This document shows positions 53,821 to 64,000 of a stretch of DNA of 64,000 bases, piece by piece. The stretch covers positions 3,274,501-3,338,500 of the forward strand of contig JBBBDQ010000445.1 of assembly GCA_037127315.1 (NCBI GenBank), read 5' to 3'. A program made the position numbers and the translations under genes. The notes below the pieces were generated by a model. The model had not been told where the DNA came from and did no database searches. It was given only the letters and a program-made list of their open reading frames with translations. This DNA is from Ascarosepion bandense (lineage: Eukaryota; Mollusca; Cephalopoda; Sepiida; Sepiidae). Every line of letters begins with the position of its first letter. The first letter of the stretch is position 1.

Positions 53821-54720
53821 GGCTTTGACGAGACAGTCGTTTGGCACTTGTGTAAACTTGCCCTATGCCTAGCCGTTTGACTCTTGTGTAAACTCTGCCT
53901 GTGTCTAACCGTTTGTCTCTCGAGTAAACTTGACATATGCCTAGCAGTTTGTCTCACGTGTAAACTTGACATATGCCTAGCTTTTTTTTACTCTTGTGTA
54001 AGCTTCACCAATGTCTAACCGTTTGAATTTTGTATTAACTTGATTTATGCCTAGCTTTTTGACTCTCGTGTATATTTGACTTATGTGTAGGTTTTCGTCG
54101 AAACTTGAGTTTTGCTCAACCTTATGAATTTTGCGTAAACTTGATCTTTGCCTAGCCGTTTGAGTCATCTGTAAACTCATGCGTAAGCATTTACATTTAG
54201 TGTAGAACTGTCCCGAACTTGACATACATCTGCCACTTTGCTTGTATTTTAAAGTTGACTAATATATCTTTTCGACACTAGTGTAAACTTTGCCTATATC
54301 CAACGATTTGACTCTCGTGTAAGCAGTATCTATGTCTACTTTTTAAAAACTATTTTAAACTAGACCTAAGACTGACATTTTGAAAATTGCGTGTACAGGA
54401 CTGTTTTTATCTTTTGATTCTGTTATAAATCAGACCCATTTTTATCTTTTTAACTAGGCCGTGTCTATCTTGTTGATTCTAGTGAAAAACGAAACTTAGT
54501 CATTTTTTTTATTATTTTAAAGTATACTGGCCATTTTACAAAAAGTATACTGGCAATTTTACCTTAAGGTAAACTGGCAATTTGGCACAGTTTAAATCGG
54601 GCCAATGTCTATGTTTTTGACTCATGCTAACTGAACTTACAATCTATTGCTAACTGGACCCTTCACTCTCGTGTAAATCATGCACATGTCTACATTTTAG
54701 ATTCTAAATTAAACTGAACC
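53821..54720. repeat. Diverged 36-bp minisatellite
   Basis: Units follow gtgtaaacttgacatatgcc and tagccgtttgactctt. taaac recurs every 36 bases at 53853, 53889, 53925 and 53961, with decay to the right. Because 36 is a multiple of three, a minus-strand 12-residue peptide repeat (QTARHMSSLLER) appears; it is not a gene. Confidence 0.85.
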
Positions 54721-54724
54721 TATT

Positions 54725-55020
54725 TTTAAAAAGGAAAAAGGGATATAGTTTCGGGGAAGAAGAATGGAATAAGATAGAATGATTTAGAGAAAGAAATCGT
54801 TTAAGAAAAGGAAAAGAAGAAAATAATGATTTAATTAAGAAAAAAGGGGAAATATTTTCGCGAAGAGGAGGAAAAGAAAGGATGATTCAGTGGAAGAGGG
54901 CGCTTAAGAAGAGGAAGAAGAATGCTTTAAGGAAGAAAAAAGATGTCATGTTTTCGAGGAAGAAGAAGAGAGTAAGAAGGATTAAGAGAAAGAGAGAGTT
55001 TATAGGATACAAATCCTATA
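54725..55020. repeat. Purine-rich diverged minisatellite (left block)
   Basis: Units of gaagaagaatgg, gatttagagaaagaa and tttaagaaaagga are diverged relatives of the 104-105-bp satellite at 57535-59640. The stretch 55021-55500 that follows has no gene; its ORFs on both strands overlap one another. Confidence 0.85.
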
Positions 55021-55516
55021 TCATCCATCAACCAGCTAAAAAAAAAAATACAGAATAAAGTGCACACCCGCAAAACCAAATTCAAATGACTACAGCATTT
55101 GGGAAAAATCCAAGGTTAAATTGCACACCCGCAAAAGAGGATCTAAACGGCTAAAACCTTTTTTCTCACAAGTCAGTGTGAAAAGCGATACTCTGGATCC
55201 TGATTGGTTGACAAATTGAGGCATTCAAAATACATCAGTAAAACGGTTTTTGTCACAGATAAAAAAACAAATCGTTTTGGGATCCTCCTTTGTGACCAGA
55301 ATTCTATATTTAAGGAGGTCCCTTGACCGGTCACGGCAGTCAGTCAAGTTGCCTCTGTCAACTGCGACACTGTCAGCACTCTGCCTTCGGGTAGAGGGCA
55401 CTCTCTGCTTCCGAGCAGAGAGCACTAACCCAGTCGTGGGTCCGCCGAAGGGTAGAATCACGACTGGGGAAAAATAGACACACATTTTTTGGCCTGGCTA
55501 TATGGCCGGAAAGAAT

Positions 55517-56132
55517 GTGCGTTGTGGTACAGTGGATATCGGCTCGGAACGAGAAACCGGGGAGCCGAGTTCGAATTCCAGCCGAATCCATTGTATTAAC
55601 TTACGCGCAAATACCCTTGGGAAAGGTATTAATCCGTCTCTTCCTTCCAGTTATGGGTTAAATAGCAGGACAGATTGGGTTCTATAGCCTTGGTCGGCAA
55701 CCAGTCTACCGCAGAAAGCAATGGCAACCTACTGCGGGATAATCTTCTGCCCATTTAGTCATGTCTCTTTTGAGGCACGATCGGCCAAAGCGTGTATTAC
55801 GTATGGCAATTAACTGACTGAATATAATAGTTGAAAACATAACTAAAACATCTACTGGACATAAAGTGGGGGATAGATTCTCTATTGTTATGAAGTAATA
55901 AACTGATCCCCCATTTATTATAGTTAATATAATAATATAATATAATCTATCTCTTCTCCATTCAGATATGAGTTAAATGGCAGGACAAATTGTGTTCTAT
56001 AGCCGTGGCTGGCAACCAGTCTACTGCAGAAAGCAATGGCAACCTACTGCGGGATAATCTTATGCCCAGTCTTTCGAGACATGATCGGCCAAGCGTGTAT
56101 CACGTATGGCACTTAACTGACTGATTGATATA
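55517..56132 (+). mobile_element. tRNA-derived SINE, dimeric body, well preserved
   Basis: It is the cleanest copy in the window. Head: gtgcgttgtggtacagtgg (A box), ccgagttcgaattccagcc (B box). Body: ggcaaccagtctaccgcag; gcaacctactgcgggataat. Linker hairpin: agtgggggatagatt ... actgatccccca. A second body ends taactgactgattga. The flanks tatggccggaaaga and tatagccgggaaga are a 14-bp target duplication with two differences. Confidence 0.93.
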
Positions 56133-56389
56133 GCCGGGAAGACCCACTATAAAATGACCTTGTGTCACATCTAGCCTTGCGTGGGAAAGTTGGTAAATAC
56201 CGTCAGTCAAGTCAGTCAGTCAAAAGGGTCAGTGAGGGCAGTTAGGACGATCCGTCACTCAAGCAAACAGTCGATCTGTCAGCCACACCAGTCAATCCCG
56301 AGAGGCACAGTGTCAGATGCACACAATCCGATAGGCGCCGACATCAAAGAAACCAGTGTCGACGAACTAATCCTTTGAAAACAATGATT
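56133..56389. other. Unassigned DNA
   Basis: No gene supported. cagtcaagtcagtcagtcaa is a short repeat of gtca words. Confidence 0.4.
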
Positions 56390-56700
56390 TAAACAAGGAA
56401 AAATTGGAATGTTTTCGAGGAAAAAATAGAATATGAAAGAATGATCTAGAGAAAGAGAGGGTTTAAAAGAATGTAAAGAAGAAAAGAATGGTCTAAGGAA
56501 GAAAGAAATGGAAAATGTTTTCGAGGAAGAAGAAGAAGAGAAAAAGAATTTAGAGAAAGAGAGAGTTTAAGAGAAGGAAATGTAGAAAACAATGATTTAA
56601 AAAAGAAAAACGGAACAAGTTTTCGAGGAAGAAGAATAGAAAAAGAAAGAATGATTTGGCAAAAGAGAGCGCCCAAAAGAAGTATTGTGGCCTGGTTAGG
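56390..56700. repeat. Purine-rich diverged minisatellite (middle block)
   Basis: Diverged copies of the 104-105-bp unit (ttttcgaggaagaagaa, gatttagagaaagagagag, tttaagagaaggaaa). It is interrupted on the right by the LINE at 56795-57480, so the array originally continued into 57535. Confidence 0.85.
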
Positions 56701-56794
56701 GGCCAGAAATAAAGGCACAAAATAGAGTTAAACAAGTATATTCACAAAGAACAGTGGTAAAAACAGATACAACAGGAGAAAATTACCAACGTGA

Positions 56795-57480
56795 TAATAT
56801 TTTTTTTTTAATCATCTCACCCCAAGCAAGGCATTCCACTGCCACTATTGCTCATGGGGCTACATAGGGGAAGGTAAAGAGAAGGAGTAGTTAGACATAG
56901 GGAATGTCAGGAGGAAGGTGACAGATGAGTAAGGATACCGCGGATGAGGGTTGGGCAGATGGGAAGAGTGTTTGATAGAATGGGAGCAGGTTAGTGTGTT
57001 AGGAGGTGTCTATTGACCTTACATTTAAACTCCTGGAGATTGTAGCCGCCGGGGAAGCAATCGTGTGGAAGGGAATTCTACAGTTGGGAAGTGCGAGAAA
57101 AGAAACTGTTGGAGTAGAAGTTGCGGTTGCATTTTATCGGTTTCACTGTAAAAGGGTGGGATCTAGTTGCTAATCTAGTATCTCGTGCAAATTCGTATTT
57201 AGTGGGTAGCAGTGATCTAAGTTCATCGGAGCAGAAGCCGTGAAAGTATTTATAGAAGAGACACAGGGAAGCCACGTCGCGCCGGTGGGAGAGAGACTGC
57301 AGGCGGTCTGCCAAGTCGGTATCTATCACATTACAGACCCTCCTCTGAACCTTATCGAGAAGCCCGAGGAGAATAGCAGGGGCACCCGACCAGATATGGC
57401 AACAGTATTCAATATTTGTACGGCTGTCAAAACTGTCCGTGGAATAGACGTCTCCTGAATCCGCTCTATACAAAGCAGAA
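56795..57480 (-). mobile_element. CR1/Jockey-like LINE 3' end inside the purine satellite
   Basis: The minus strand encodes EYCCHIWSGAPAILLGLLDK, VQRRVCNVIDTDLADRLQSL, SHRRDVASLCLFYKYFHGF and CSDELRSLLPTKYEFARDTR (57078-57473), then the 3' terminus with gccttgcttggggtgag and poly(A) at 56806-56825. The frame is intact for 131 codons. It is nearly identical to 51372-51880 where they overlap. Confidence 0.88.
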
Positions 57481-57534
57481 CTACTGCTTATATATAGTTT
57501 CGAAGAGTTCCTGTGTTAGAATGAGTAATTCACC

Positions 57535-59640
57535 ATTATAAGAAGGAAGAGAAGAAAACAATGCTTTAGGGAAGGAAAAAGATGCAGTTTTTTGAGGAAA
57601 AAAAATTGAATAAGAAAAATGATTTAGAGAAAAAGAATTTAAGAGAAGGAAGAGAAGAAAACAATGACTTAATGAAGGAAAAAATGGAAATGTTTTCGAG
57701 GAAAAAGAAGAGAATAAGAAAGAATGATTTAGAGAAAGAGAGTGCTTAAGAGGAGGAGAAAAAAGCAATGACTTGAGAAAGGAAAAAGGAAGGTCTTCGA
57801 GGAAGAAAAAGAGACTAAGAAAGAATGATTTAGAGAAAGAGAGTGCTTAAGAGAAGGAGGAGAAAAAAGCAATGACTTGGGAAAGGAAAAAGGGAAGGTT
57901 TTCGAGGAAGAAAAAGAGACTAAGAAAGAATGATTTAGAGAAAGAGAGTGCTTAAGAGAAGGAGGAGAAACAAGCAATGACTTGAGAAAGGAAAATGGGA
58001 AGGTTTTCGAGGAAGAAAAAGCGACTAAGAAAGAATGATTTAGAGAAAGAGAGTGCTTAAGAGAAGGAGGAGAAAAAAGCAATGACTTGAGAAAGGAAAA
58101 AGGAAGGATTTCGAGGAAGAAAAAGAGACTAAGAAAGAATGATTTAGAGAAAGAGAGTGCTTAAGAGAAGGAGGAGAAAAAAGCAATGACTTGAGAAAGG
58201 AAAAAGGGAAGGTTTTCGAGGAAGAAAAAGAGAATAAGAAAGAATGAGTTAGAGAAAGAGAGTGCTTAAGAGAAGGAGGAGAAAAAAGCAATGACTTGAG
58301 AAAGGAAAAAGGGAAGGTTTTCTAGGAAGAAAAAGAGACTAAGAAAGAATGATTTAGAGAAAGGGAGTGCTTAAGAGAAGGAGGAGAAAAAAGCAATGAC
58401 TTGGGAAAGGAAAAAGGGAAGGTTTTCGAGGAAGAAAAAGAGAATAAGAAAGAATGATTTAGAGAAAGAGAGTGCTTAAGAGAAGGAGGAGAAAAAAGCA
58501 ATGACTTGGGAAAGGAAAAAGGGAAGGTTTTCGAGGAAGAAAAAGAGACTAAGAAAGAGTGATTTAGAGAAAGAAAGTGCTTAAGAGAAGGAGGAGAAAA
58601 AAGTAATGACTTGGGAAAGGAAAAAGGGAAGGTTTTCGAGGAAGAAAAAGAGAATAAGAAAGAATGATTTAGAGAAAGAGAGTGCTTAAGAGAAGGAGGA
58701 GAAAAAAGCAATGACTTGGGAAAGGAAAAAGGAAGGATTTCGAGGAAGAAAAAGAGACTAAGAAAGAATGATTTAGAGAAAGAGAGTGCTTAAGAGAAGG
58801 AGGAGAAAAAAGCAATGACTTGAGAAAGGAAAAAGGGAAGGTTTTCGAGGAAGAAAAAGAGAATAAGAAAAAATGATTTAGAGAAAGAGAGTGCTTAAGA
58901 GAAGGAGGAGAAAAAAGCAATGACTTGGGAAAGGAAAAAGGGAAGGTTTTCGAGGAAGAAAAAGAGACTAAGAAAGAATGATTTAGAGAAAGAGAGTGCT
59001 TAAGACAAGGAGGAGAAAAAAGCAATGACTTGGGAAAGGAAAAAGGGAAGGTTTTCGAGGAAGAAAAAGAGACTAAGAAAGAATGATTTAGAGAAAGAGA
59101 GTGCTTAAGAGAAGGAGGAGAAAAAAGCAATGACTTGAGAAAGGAAAAAGGGAAGGTTTTAGAGGAAGAGAAAGAGACTAAGAAAGAATGATTTAGAGAA
59201 AGAGAGTGCTTAAGAGAAGGAGGAGAAAAAAGCAATGACTTGAGAAAGGAAAAAGGGAAGGTTTTAGAGGAAGAGAAAGAGAATAAGAAAGAATGATTTA
59301 GAGAAAGAGAGTGCTTAAGAGAAGGAGGAGAAAAAAGCAATGACTTGGGAAAGGAAAAAGGGAAGGTTTTCGAAGAAGAAAAGGAGACTAGGAAAGAATG
59401 ATTTAGAGAAAGAGAGTGCTTAAGAGAAGGAGGAGAAAAAAGCAATGACTTGAGAAAGGAAAAAGGGAAGGTTTTCGAGGAAGAAAAAGCGACTAAGAAA
59501 GAATGATTTAGAGAAAGAGAGTGCTTAAGAGAAGGAGGAGAAAAAAGCAATGATTTAAGGAAGGAAAAGATGTAATGTTTTCCAGGAAGAAGAAGACAAT
59601 TATAAGGATTTAGAGAAAGAGAGAGTTTAAGAGAAGAAAG
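57535..59640. repeat. 104-105-bp purine-rich satellite, about 19 copies
   Basis: The unit contains ttttcgaggaagaaaaagag, actaagaaagaatgatttag, agaaagagagtgcttaagag, aaggaggagaaaaaagcaat and gacttgagaaaggaaaaagg. gcaatgac recurs at 57765, 57869, 57974, 58079 and 58183 (104-105 spacing). Central units are nearly identical. The long minus-strand frames (up to 293 aa, 35-residue repeat SKTFPFSFPKSLLFSPPSL) follow from a 105-bp period and are not genes. Confidence 0.96.
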
Positions 59641-60099
59641 AACAACAACAACAAAAAAACAAAGAAAAAAAACAACAAAAAAAACAGTGATTTAAAGAAA
59701 GAAAAAAGGAGAAATGTCTTCGGGGAAGTAAAAGTTTAGAACAGGTAAAACGAATTTAGTAAACGAAATTAACAGAATATGTCCAAATTAAACGAAAAAA
59801 GAAAAATATATTTCGAAAAAGCTGAGTACGGTCTATGAAAGAATGAAAGAACATAGCGAAGAAAAGAAGGAAAAATGTAAAAATGAACTAAAAGAAAAAA
59901 TAAGTGAAAAACGAGTGAATGAAACGGAAAATATAAAACAGAAGTTAAATATATTTAGGAAGAAACTGGAATGAATGCTTAAAAACAAAAGAGACCAAAA
60001 CGAAAAAGAAGGAGAGAAAAAAGAAAGAAAGGAGAAAGAAGGCGAGAAAGAAAGAAAACGAGAAAGACAGAAAAAAGAAAGTCATGAATAATCTTCTTG
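59641..60099. other. Purine-rich unassigned DNA
   Basis: A-rich/GA-rich sequence (gaaagaaaacgagaaagac) without periodicity I can define and without a gene. Confidence 0.5.
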
Positions 60100-60415
60100 C
60101 TGTCAATAATTCTTGTGAGTATCACATTTTTCAAGTCATCTTTCCTAATTCTTTGTCCTAGAAACCTCTACATTTTCGCCCTGATGTTAAGCACAAGTTT
60201 ATTTTTTTGTTTCCATTTTAACAAAAATTTCTTCATTGCTCATATGTCCGGTCCATGATATCTTCAGCCTCCTCCTGTAGAAGGATATTTCTCTTGCCCC
60301 AGATCTCTTCTTCATCTATGAGGAGATTGTCCAGCATTCACTGCCATAAAGGAGGACTAATATAACGTAACAATGCAGTATTCTTTTTTTCTTTCTATCA
60401 ATAATTTAAGAAAAT
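60100..60415 (-). mobile_element. LINE C-terminal fragment
   Basis: It aligns in order with the minus-strand LINE at 24300-25460: gtcctagaaacctctacat, gtccatgatatcttcagcct, ttgtccagcattcactgcca. Many indels break the frame. Immediately right is (TATC)n at 60418-60486, about 17 units. Confidence 0.7.
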
Positions 60416-60417
60416 TC

Positions 60418-60419
60418 CC

Positions 60420-60486
<67 letters not shown>
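60418..60486. repeat. (TATC)n microsatellite
   Basis: About 17 uninterrupted TATC units. Confidence 0.97.
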
Positions 60487-60487
<1 letters not shown>

Positions 60488-60574
60488 TGTTTACACAGCT
60501 ACATTAGATATTTAAACATTTACATAATGTCATTTGTTTTTGGAAGAGTTTCCATTTAAAATTATGCTACAGTT

Positions 60575-60775
60575 ACGATCGAGCAACGCATAGCGGGTTC
60601 GGATTTAGGTCTTGGATTGATTAATTCAAATTCGAATCAAGTTCTTTTTCCATTCACTTACGTCTAAATACATTTGGGAAATATATGAATTTATCTCTTC
60701 TACAGTTATCGGTAAATAGCAGGGCAGACTGGGTTCTTTGACATAACCTTGGATGGCAACCGGTCAAGAAAAAAA
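60575..60775 (+). mobile_element. Degenerate tRNA-SINE
   Basis: Head-like gagcaacgcatagcgggttc, B-box-like aaattcgaatcaag, cattcacttacgtctaaata and body words agcagggcagactgggttct and ggcaaccggtc follow the family order, ending in poly(A) at 60768-60783. Confidence 0.6.
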
Positions 60776-61099
60776 AAAAAAAGAAGCCTGGAGAGTGTTG
60801 GGTTCTTATGTTGCCTTAGACACATGAACCTCAGGGATTACGTATCAAATAAAACTACGTATTTCGTTATCGTAATGTTTTATTTTGGTAAATAAAATTC
60901 AATTCACGAACTAATCACTTGTAACTAGACAAGAAAATAGTACAGGTTGCGGCAGAAATACTTCCCACAGATAATTCCCAGAAATATCTCAACATAATGG
61001 TAAGACGTTAGCTAGATGAAGATATTGAAATTAGAGGGAGATGGTTAATGTTGCTTTAATTCTGCCTTGTGTTATACATAAGCAAAGTCGCTACAGCTT

Positions 61100-61660
61100 A
61101 TTCAGAATAATGATCAGAATTATCAGAAGGTTTTCGCCAGAAAGTTGGTTGGCAGCAGAAGGTTGGAATGTGTGAATTTGTGGAATAGTGTGGAATAGTG
61201 GAAGAATAAAAGATACATTTTGCATTTTAAAATAGAAATTTATTATAAGAAAAGAATAACATGAATTGTAGTAGACATTAATGTTCAATGAGAAAGTAAA
61301 GGGTATCAAGAAATGTTCGTAGTAGTAATTTGTTGGAAAGAGTTTATGCGTACGTACGTATGTATGTATGAGCGTTTGTTTGGTGGGAATGTCTTTGGGG
61401 GGAGAAGAAAAAGTAAAAGGACTCAGCACAAGAGAAAGATTGCGAAAGAGGACGAACATCCGGGTTAGGTTGAAGGTTCTGCCGTTACATTTTAGCTTGT
61501 CGTCTCTCTTTCTATCCCTGACTGACTGATGCCGATCGAAGCCATTTATATAGTCCTTTAGAATTTCGCACTGGATCGCGAAGTCTTTATTGGTTTTCCA
61601 AACCGCTCCCATTGGTCAGAATATCAATTAAACATCTACATGCGAAATCCGTTTTCGACT
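61100..61660 (-). repeat. LTR-like repeat related to 2030-2640
   Basis: On the minus strand a TATA-like ctatataaatggcttcgatc (about 61545) precedes catcagtcagtcagggatag. A ttataataaatttc polyadenylation-like word lies near 61240. Blocks acgctcatacatacatac and attcatgttattcttttct are shared with 2030-2640. No target duplication was found, so ends and class are uncertain. The 173-aa ORF here has no domain. Confidence 0.4.
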
Positions 61661-61859
61661 TTTTCTTTAAGCAAATGGTCAATCCTTTTTCTGTTTGGGA
61701 AAAAAATCAGGATTTCACACGTCATTGTGAATTTTTGTAAAAGTGAAGAAGGTTGATTTTAATTTTTAATTTTTTATCCACCACTATAATATCACTGTCA
61801 TTAATTTGAATGTTTTCATGGCAACTACTCTAACGAGATTTTTTCTGGTGTCCCAACTC

Positions 61860-62095
61860 CAGGGACGTGTGCTGTGGATAACGTCTCGGAACAAGAAATC
61901 GGAGAACCAAGTTCGAATTCCAGTTGAGTTCGTTGCATTCACTTACATGCAAATAGCCATGGAAAAGTTATTAATTCATTTCCTTTTTATCCAGATATAG
62001 GTTAAATAAGCAGGACAGATTGTGTTCTATACTCTTGATTGGCAACCAGTCAACCGTAGAAAGTACTAGCAAGTGACTAGGAGAAAATCTTCGGC
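61860..62095 (+). mobile_element. tRNA-derived SINE, single body
   Basis: gacgtgtgctgtggataacg, aagttcgaattccagttgag, cattcacttacatgcaaata, gcaggacagattgtgttcta, ggcaaccagtcaaccgtaga. The second half of the body is truncated at about 62095 where LINE sequence starts. Confidence 0.82.
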
Positions 62096-62099
62096 GCTA

Positions 62100-62965
62100 C
62101 TAGACTGGTATCGCGGTCTCACCCTTTTACTATTGACCGAATTAAATACAACCGCCATTTCTACTTCAACAGTTTATTTAAATGCATTTCCCACCTTTGG
62201 AACTCCCGTTTAATTGTTTCCCCGATATGGATTCTATATATATATATATATTCTATACATAGAGTCCATAGCTAAATCCGCTGCTAAGAAGGTCGGTTCT
62301 CTGGGTCAGGAAGTTCTTTCCACCTGAAACAATCCTGCACATATATAAATCTACCATCTACTCGTGTATTGAATACTACTGCCATACCTGGTCGGGTGCT
62401 CCTACTATCCACCTAGGTGTCCTTTACAAAATCCAACGGAGAATCTGTAATATGATAGATCCCGACTTGGCAGCTCGGGTACAGTCACTTTCTCACCGGC
62501 GCAATGTGGCTTCCCCGTGTCTCTTCTACAAATACGTTCACGGCTTCTGCTGCGATGAAATTAGCTCACTGCTGCCCCTATATATGAAATTACTCGAGCC
62601 ACAAGATTAGCAACTAGGTCTTACCTTTTACTGTGAAATCAATAAAATGTAAACGCAAATTCTACTCCAGTAGCTTCTTTTCTCGCACTTCCCGCCTGTG
62701 GAATTCACTCCCATTTACTTGCTTCCCCGACAGCTACAATCTCCAAGAATTTAAATGTAAAGTCAATAGTCATCTCCTATCCCACTAACCTGCATCCTCT
62801 CTCTCAGGCTCCCTTCTCCATCCATTCCACCCTCATCAGTATTCTCATCCTTCTCTTATCCACTTCCTGACACCATTTCTCATAACTTTCCTCCTATGTA
62901 ACCCCCTGCAAAACAGTTGCAATATAATGCCTTGCTTGGGGCGATATGATTATAAAAAAAATTTA
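62100..62965 (+). mobile_element. CR1/Jockey-like LINE 3' end, plus strand
   Basis: The plus strand runs SGAPTIHL, IDPDLAAR, QSLSHRRNVAS and FYKYVHGFC (62380-62560), then lwnSLPFTCFPDSYNLQEFK-like sequence at 62700-62750, and ends gccttgcttggggcgatatg plus A-rich tail at 62932-62965. The upstream 62100-62230 block also resembles the tail (HFYFNS ... LWNS), suggesting a second overlapping fragment. Frames are broken. Confidence 0.78.
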
Positions 62966-63779
62966 AATGCAATGTCAATCACCATCTTTTTGAGTCTCGT
63001 CTATATTTTTGTACTTTTCTCAATCTTCCATATTCTGAACTTTTACTTTCACTTTCGCTCTGCACTACGTACTGTCAACATTATTACATTGCTTTGGGTG
63101 AAACGACAAAACAAAAAAAAAACTTTAGAAAAAAAAGCCCTGTACCACACTACATGACAACAGGGTTAGAATATTATCAGTAGTTGACATGTAGCAGCGC
63201 AATGTGCAACGTTGACCAGCTCGCGCGCCACATTTTAAATTCATTTGTTTTCCTTTATCTGCGGTACTTTTTCACATGATTTTTAATCTACTGAATTTTA
63301 ATTCAAATAGTCTTTGTTAAAATCAACGAACAAAGGCTTTGCTTTGAACATCGAAGGGTCTTTTTAATTTCGTTATATCTCTAAACTCCACATTTTTAGT
63401 TCTTGTGTTCTGCTTTTTCGAACATGTCTAGTTGCTGATAGCTGGCTCTTTTACTATTATAAACCGAACATCTTTTTCTATCTTTAAATAATTTGGCAGA
63501 TCTGATTTCATATAGCCTGTCAATTAAAAATCAAGAAAATAATTTTTCTGTCTCAAATAAAATGTGCCCGCGTGTAGATAAACCGAAAAAAGGCTTTGTT
63601 ATGCAAATCGGCCGAGTATGTTAGGAAATCATGCAAAATTATTAAAAAATTCTAGCGTATTAAAGAAGAAGAAAAGCGAACGATAAAATAATGAAATGAA
63701 AAAAGCTATCGATTAGACAAATCGATCTGAACACCATTTTTCCTGTTCGTCGAGATAATCTATTCACAAATTCGGAAAG
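62966..63779. other. AT-rich spacer, no gene
   Basis: I see no gene or named repeat. A 76-aa ORF (62927-63157) starts in LINE 3' sequence and is not convincing. Confidence 0.45.
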
Positions 63780-64000
63780 CTATCCGCGTAGAGTACTAAG
63801 AGACAGGAAAATCTCATTCAAAACAAAGAAAAGAGTGCTGGACTGCCATGTGATATCTGTCCTTCTGTATAGCAGTGAATGCTGGACAATTTTTTAATGA
63901 TGAAGGAGAGGCTCAAGGCAGCAAAAATGTGGTTCTACAGAAGGATGCTAAGGATGTCACAAACCAATCATGCGGTGTGTTGGAGAGAATGCAATCCAGA
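63780..64000 (+). mobile_element. LINE C-terminal fragment at the window edge
   Basis: gtactaagagacaggaaaat, gtatagcagtgaatgctgga, atgatgaaggagaggctcaa and gtggttctacagaaggatgc are the plus-strand version of the LINE at 24300-25460. It continues straight through the position where the composite SINE interrupts that copy, so it serves as its empty-site reference. It runs off the window. Confidence 0.8.

Noticed and set aside
58669..59550. 293-aa minus-strand ORF
   Set aside because: It is a 35-residue repeat produced by a 105-bp satellite period, with no start context or domain.
61100..61660. Defined solo LTR with target duplication
   Set aside because: TATA-like and polyadenylation-like words exist, but no matching terminal TG/CA pair with a direct duplication could be found.

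Overview
This is a eukaryotic, AT-rich, repeat-saturated stretch of nuclear DNA. It carries one clear host gene, a single-exon class A GPCR coding segment on the minus strand at 39958-41067. The rest is mostly transposable elements, nested insertions and tandem arrays. The tRNA-headed SINEs, several LINE types, mariner elements and very long simple repeats suggest an animal with a large genome. A mollusc, probably a cephalopod, is my best guess, but that is inference from repeat style and no sequence comparison was possible.

Layout. 0-8.3 kb: LINE 3' ends, a degraded LINE reverse transcriptase, a Helitron-like element, a foldback element and two tRNA-SINEs. 8.6-11.75 kb: a broken mariner followed by about 47 head-to-tail copies of its own 49-bp terminal repeat. 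11.75-13.1 kb: LINE and SINE fragments. 13.2-20.6 kb: a nearly full-length but inactivated Tx1/L1-like LINE on the minus strand. 20.6-25.5 kb: a solo LTR in a palindromic host site, 85-bp and 118-bp tandem repeats, and a LINE interrupted by a SINE with a 5S-rRNA head fused to a tRNA head. 25.7-27.65 kb: a second mariner with terminal-repeat arrays on both sides. 28.2-32.3 kb: a 1.74-kb solo LTR with ten 90-bp repeats, then a long near-perfect hairpin. 33-37.6 kb: pyrimidine-rich simple repeats around a LINE 3' coding fragment. 38-39.5 kb: SINEs, including the second 5S-tRNA composite. 39.77-41.1 kb: the GPCR, with a 193-bp repeat inserted exactly at its stop codon. 41.2-42.7 kb: a tandem repeat split by a Helitron-like element. 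43-47.5 kb: a LINE with a nested SINE, a foldback element, a solo LTR, and a SINE-derived array with ABABAB higher-order structure. 48-52.4 kb: a TAGA array, then piggyBac-like, hAT and Tc1-like elements whose empty sites can be read from repeat paralogues in this window. 52.8-64 kb: palindromes, minisatellites, a 2-kb purine-rich 104-105-bp satellite, SINEs and LINE ends.

The elements do not work together as a pathway. The value of the window is that many insertion events can be read directly, with target duplications and empty sites, and that terminal repeats and SINE bodies have been turned into satellite arrays. The most striking items are the 5S+tRNA composite SINE (two copies with target duplications), the mariner terminal-repeat satellites, the GPCR stop-codon insertion that preserves the C-terminal ETGV, and a recurring CTGANGA-stem-GAAA RNA-like motif.
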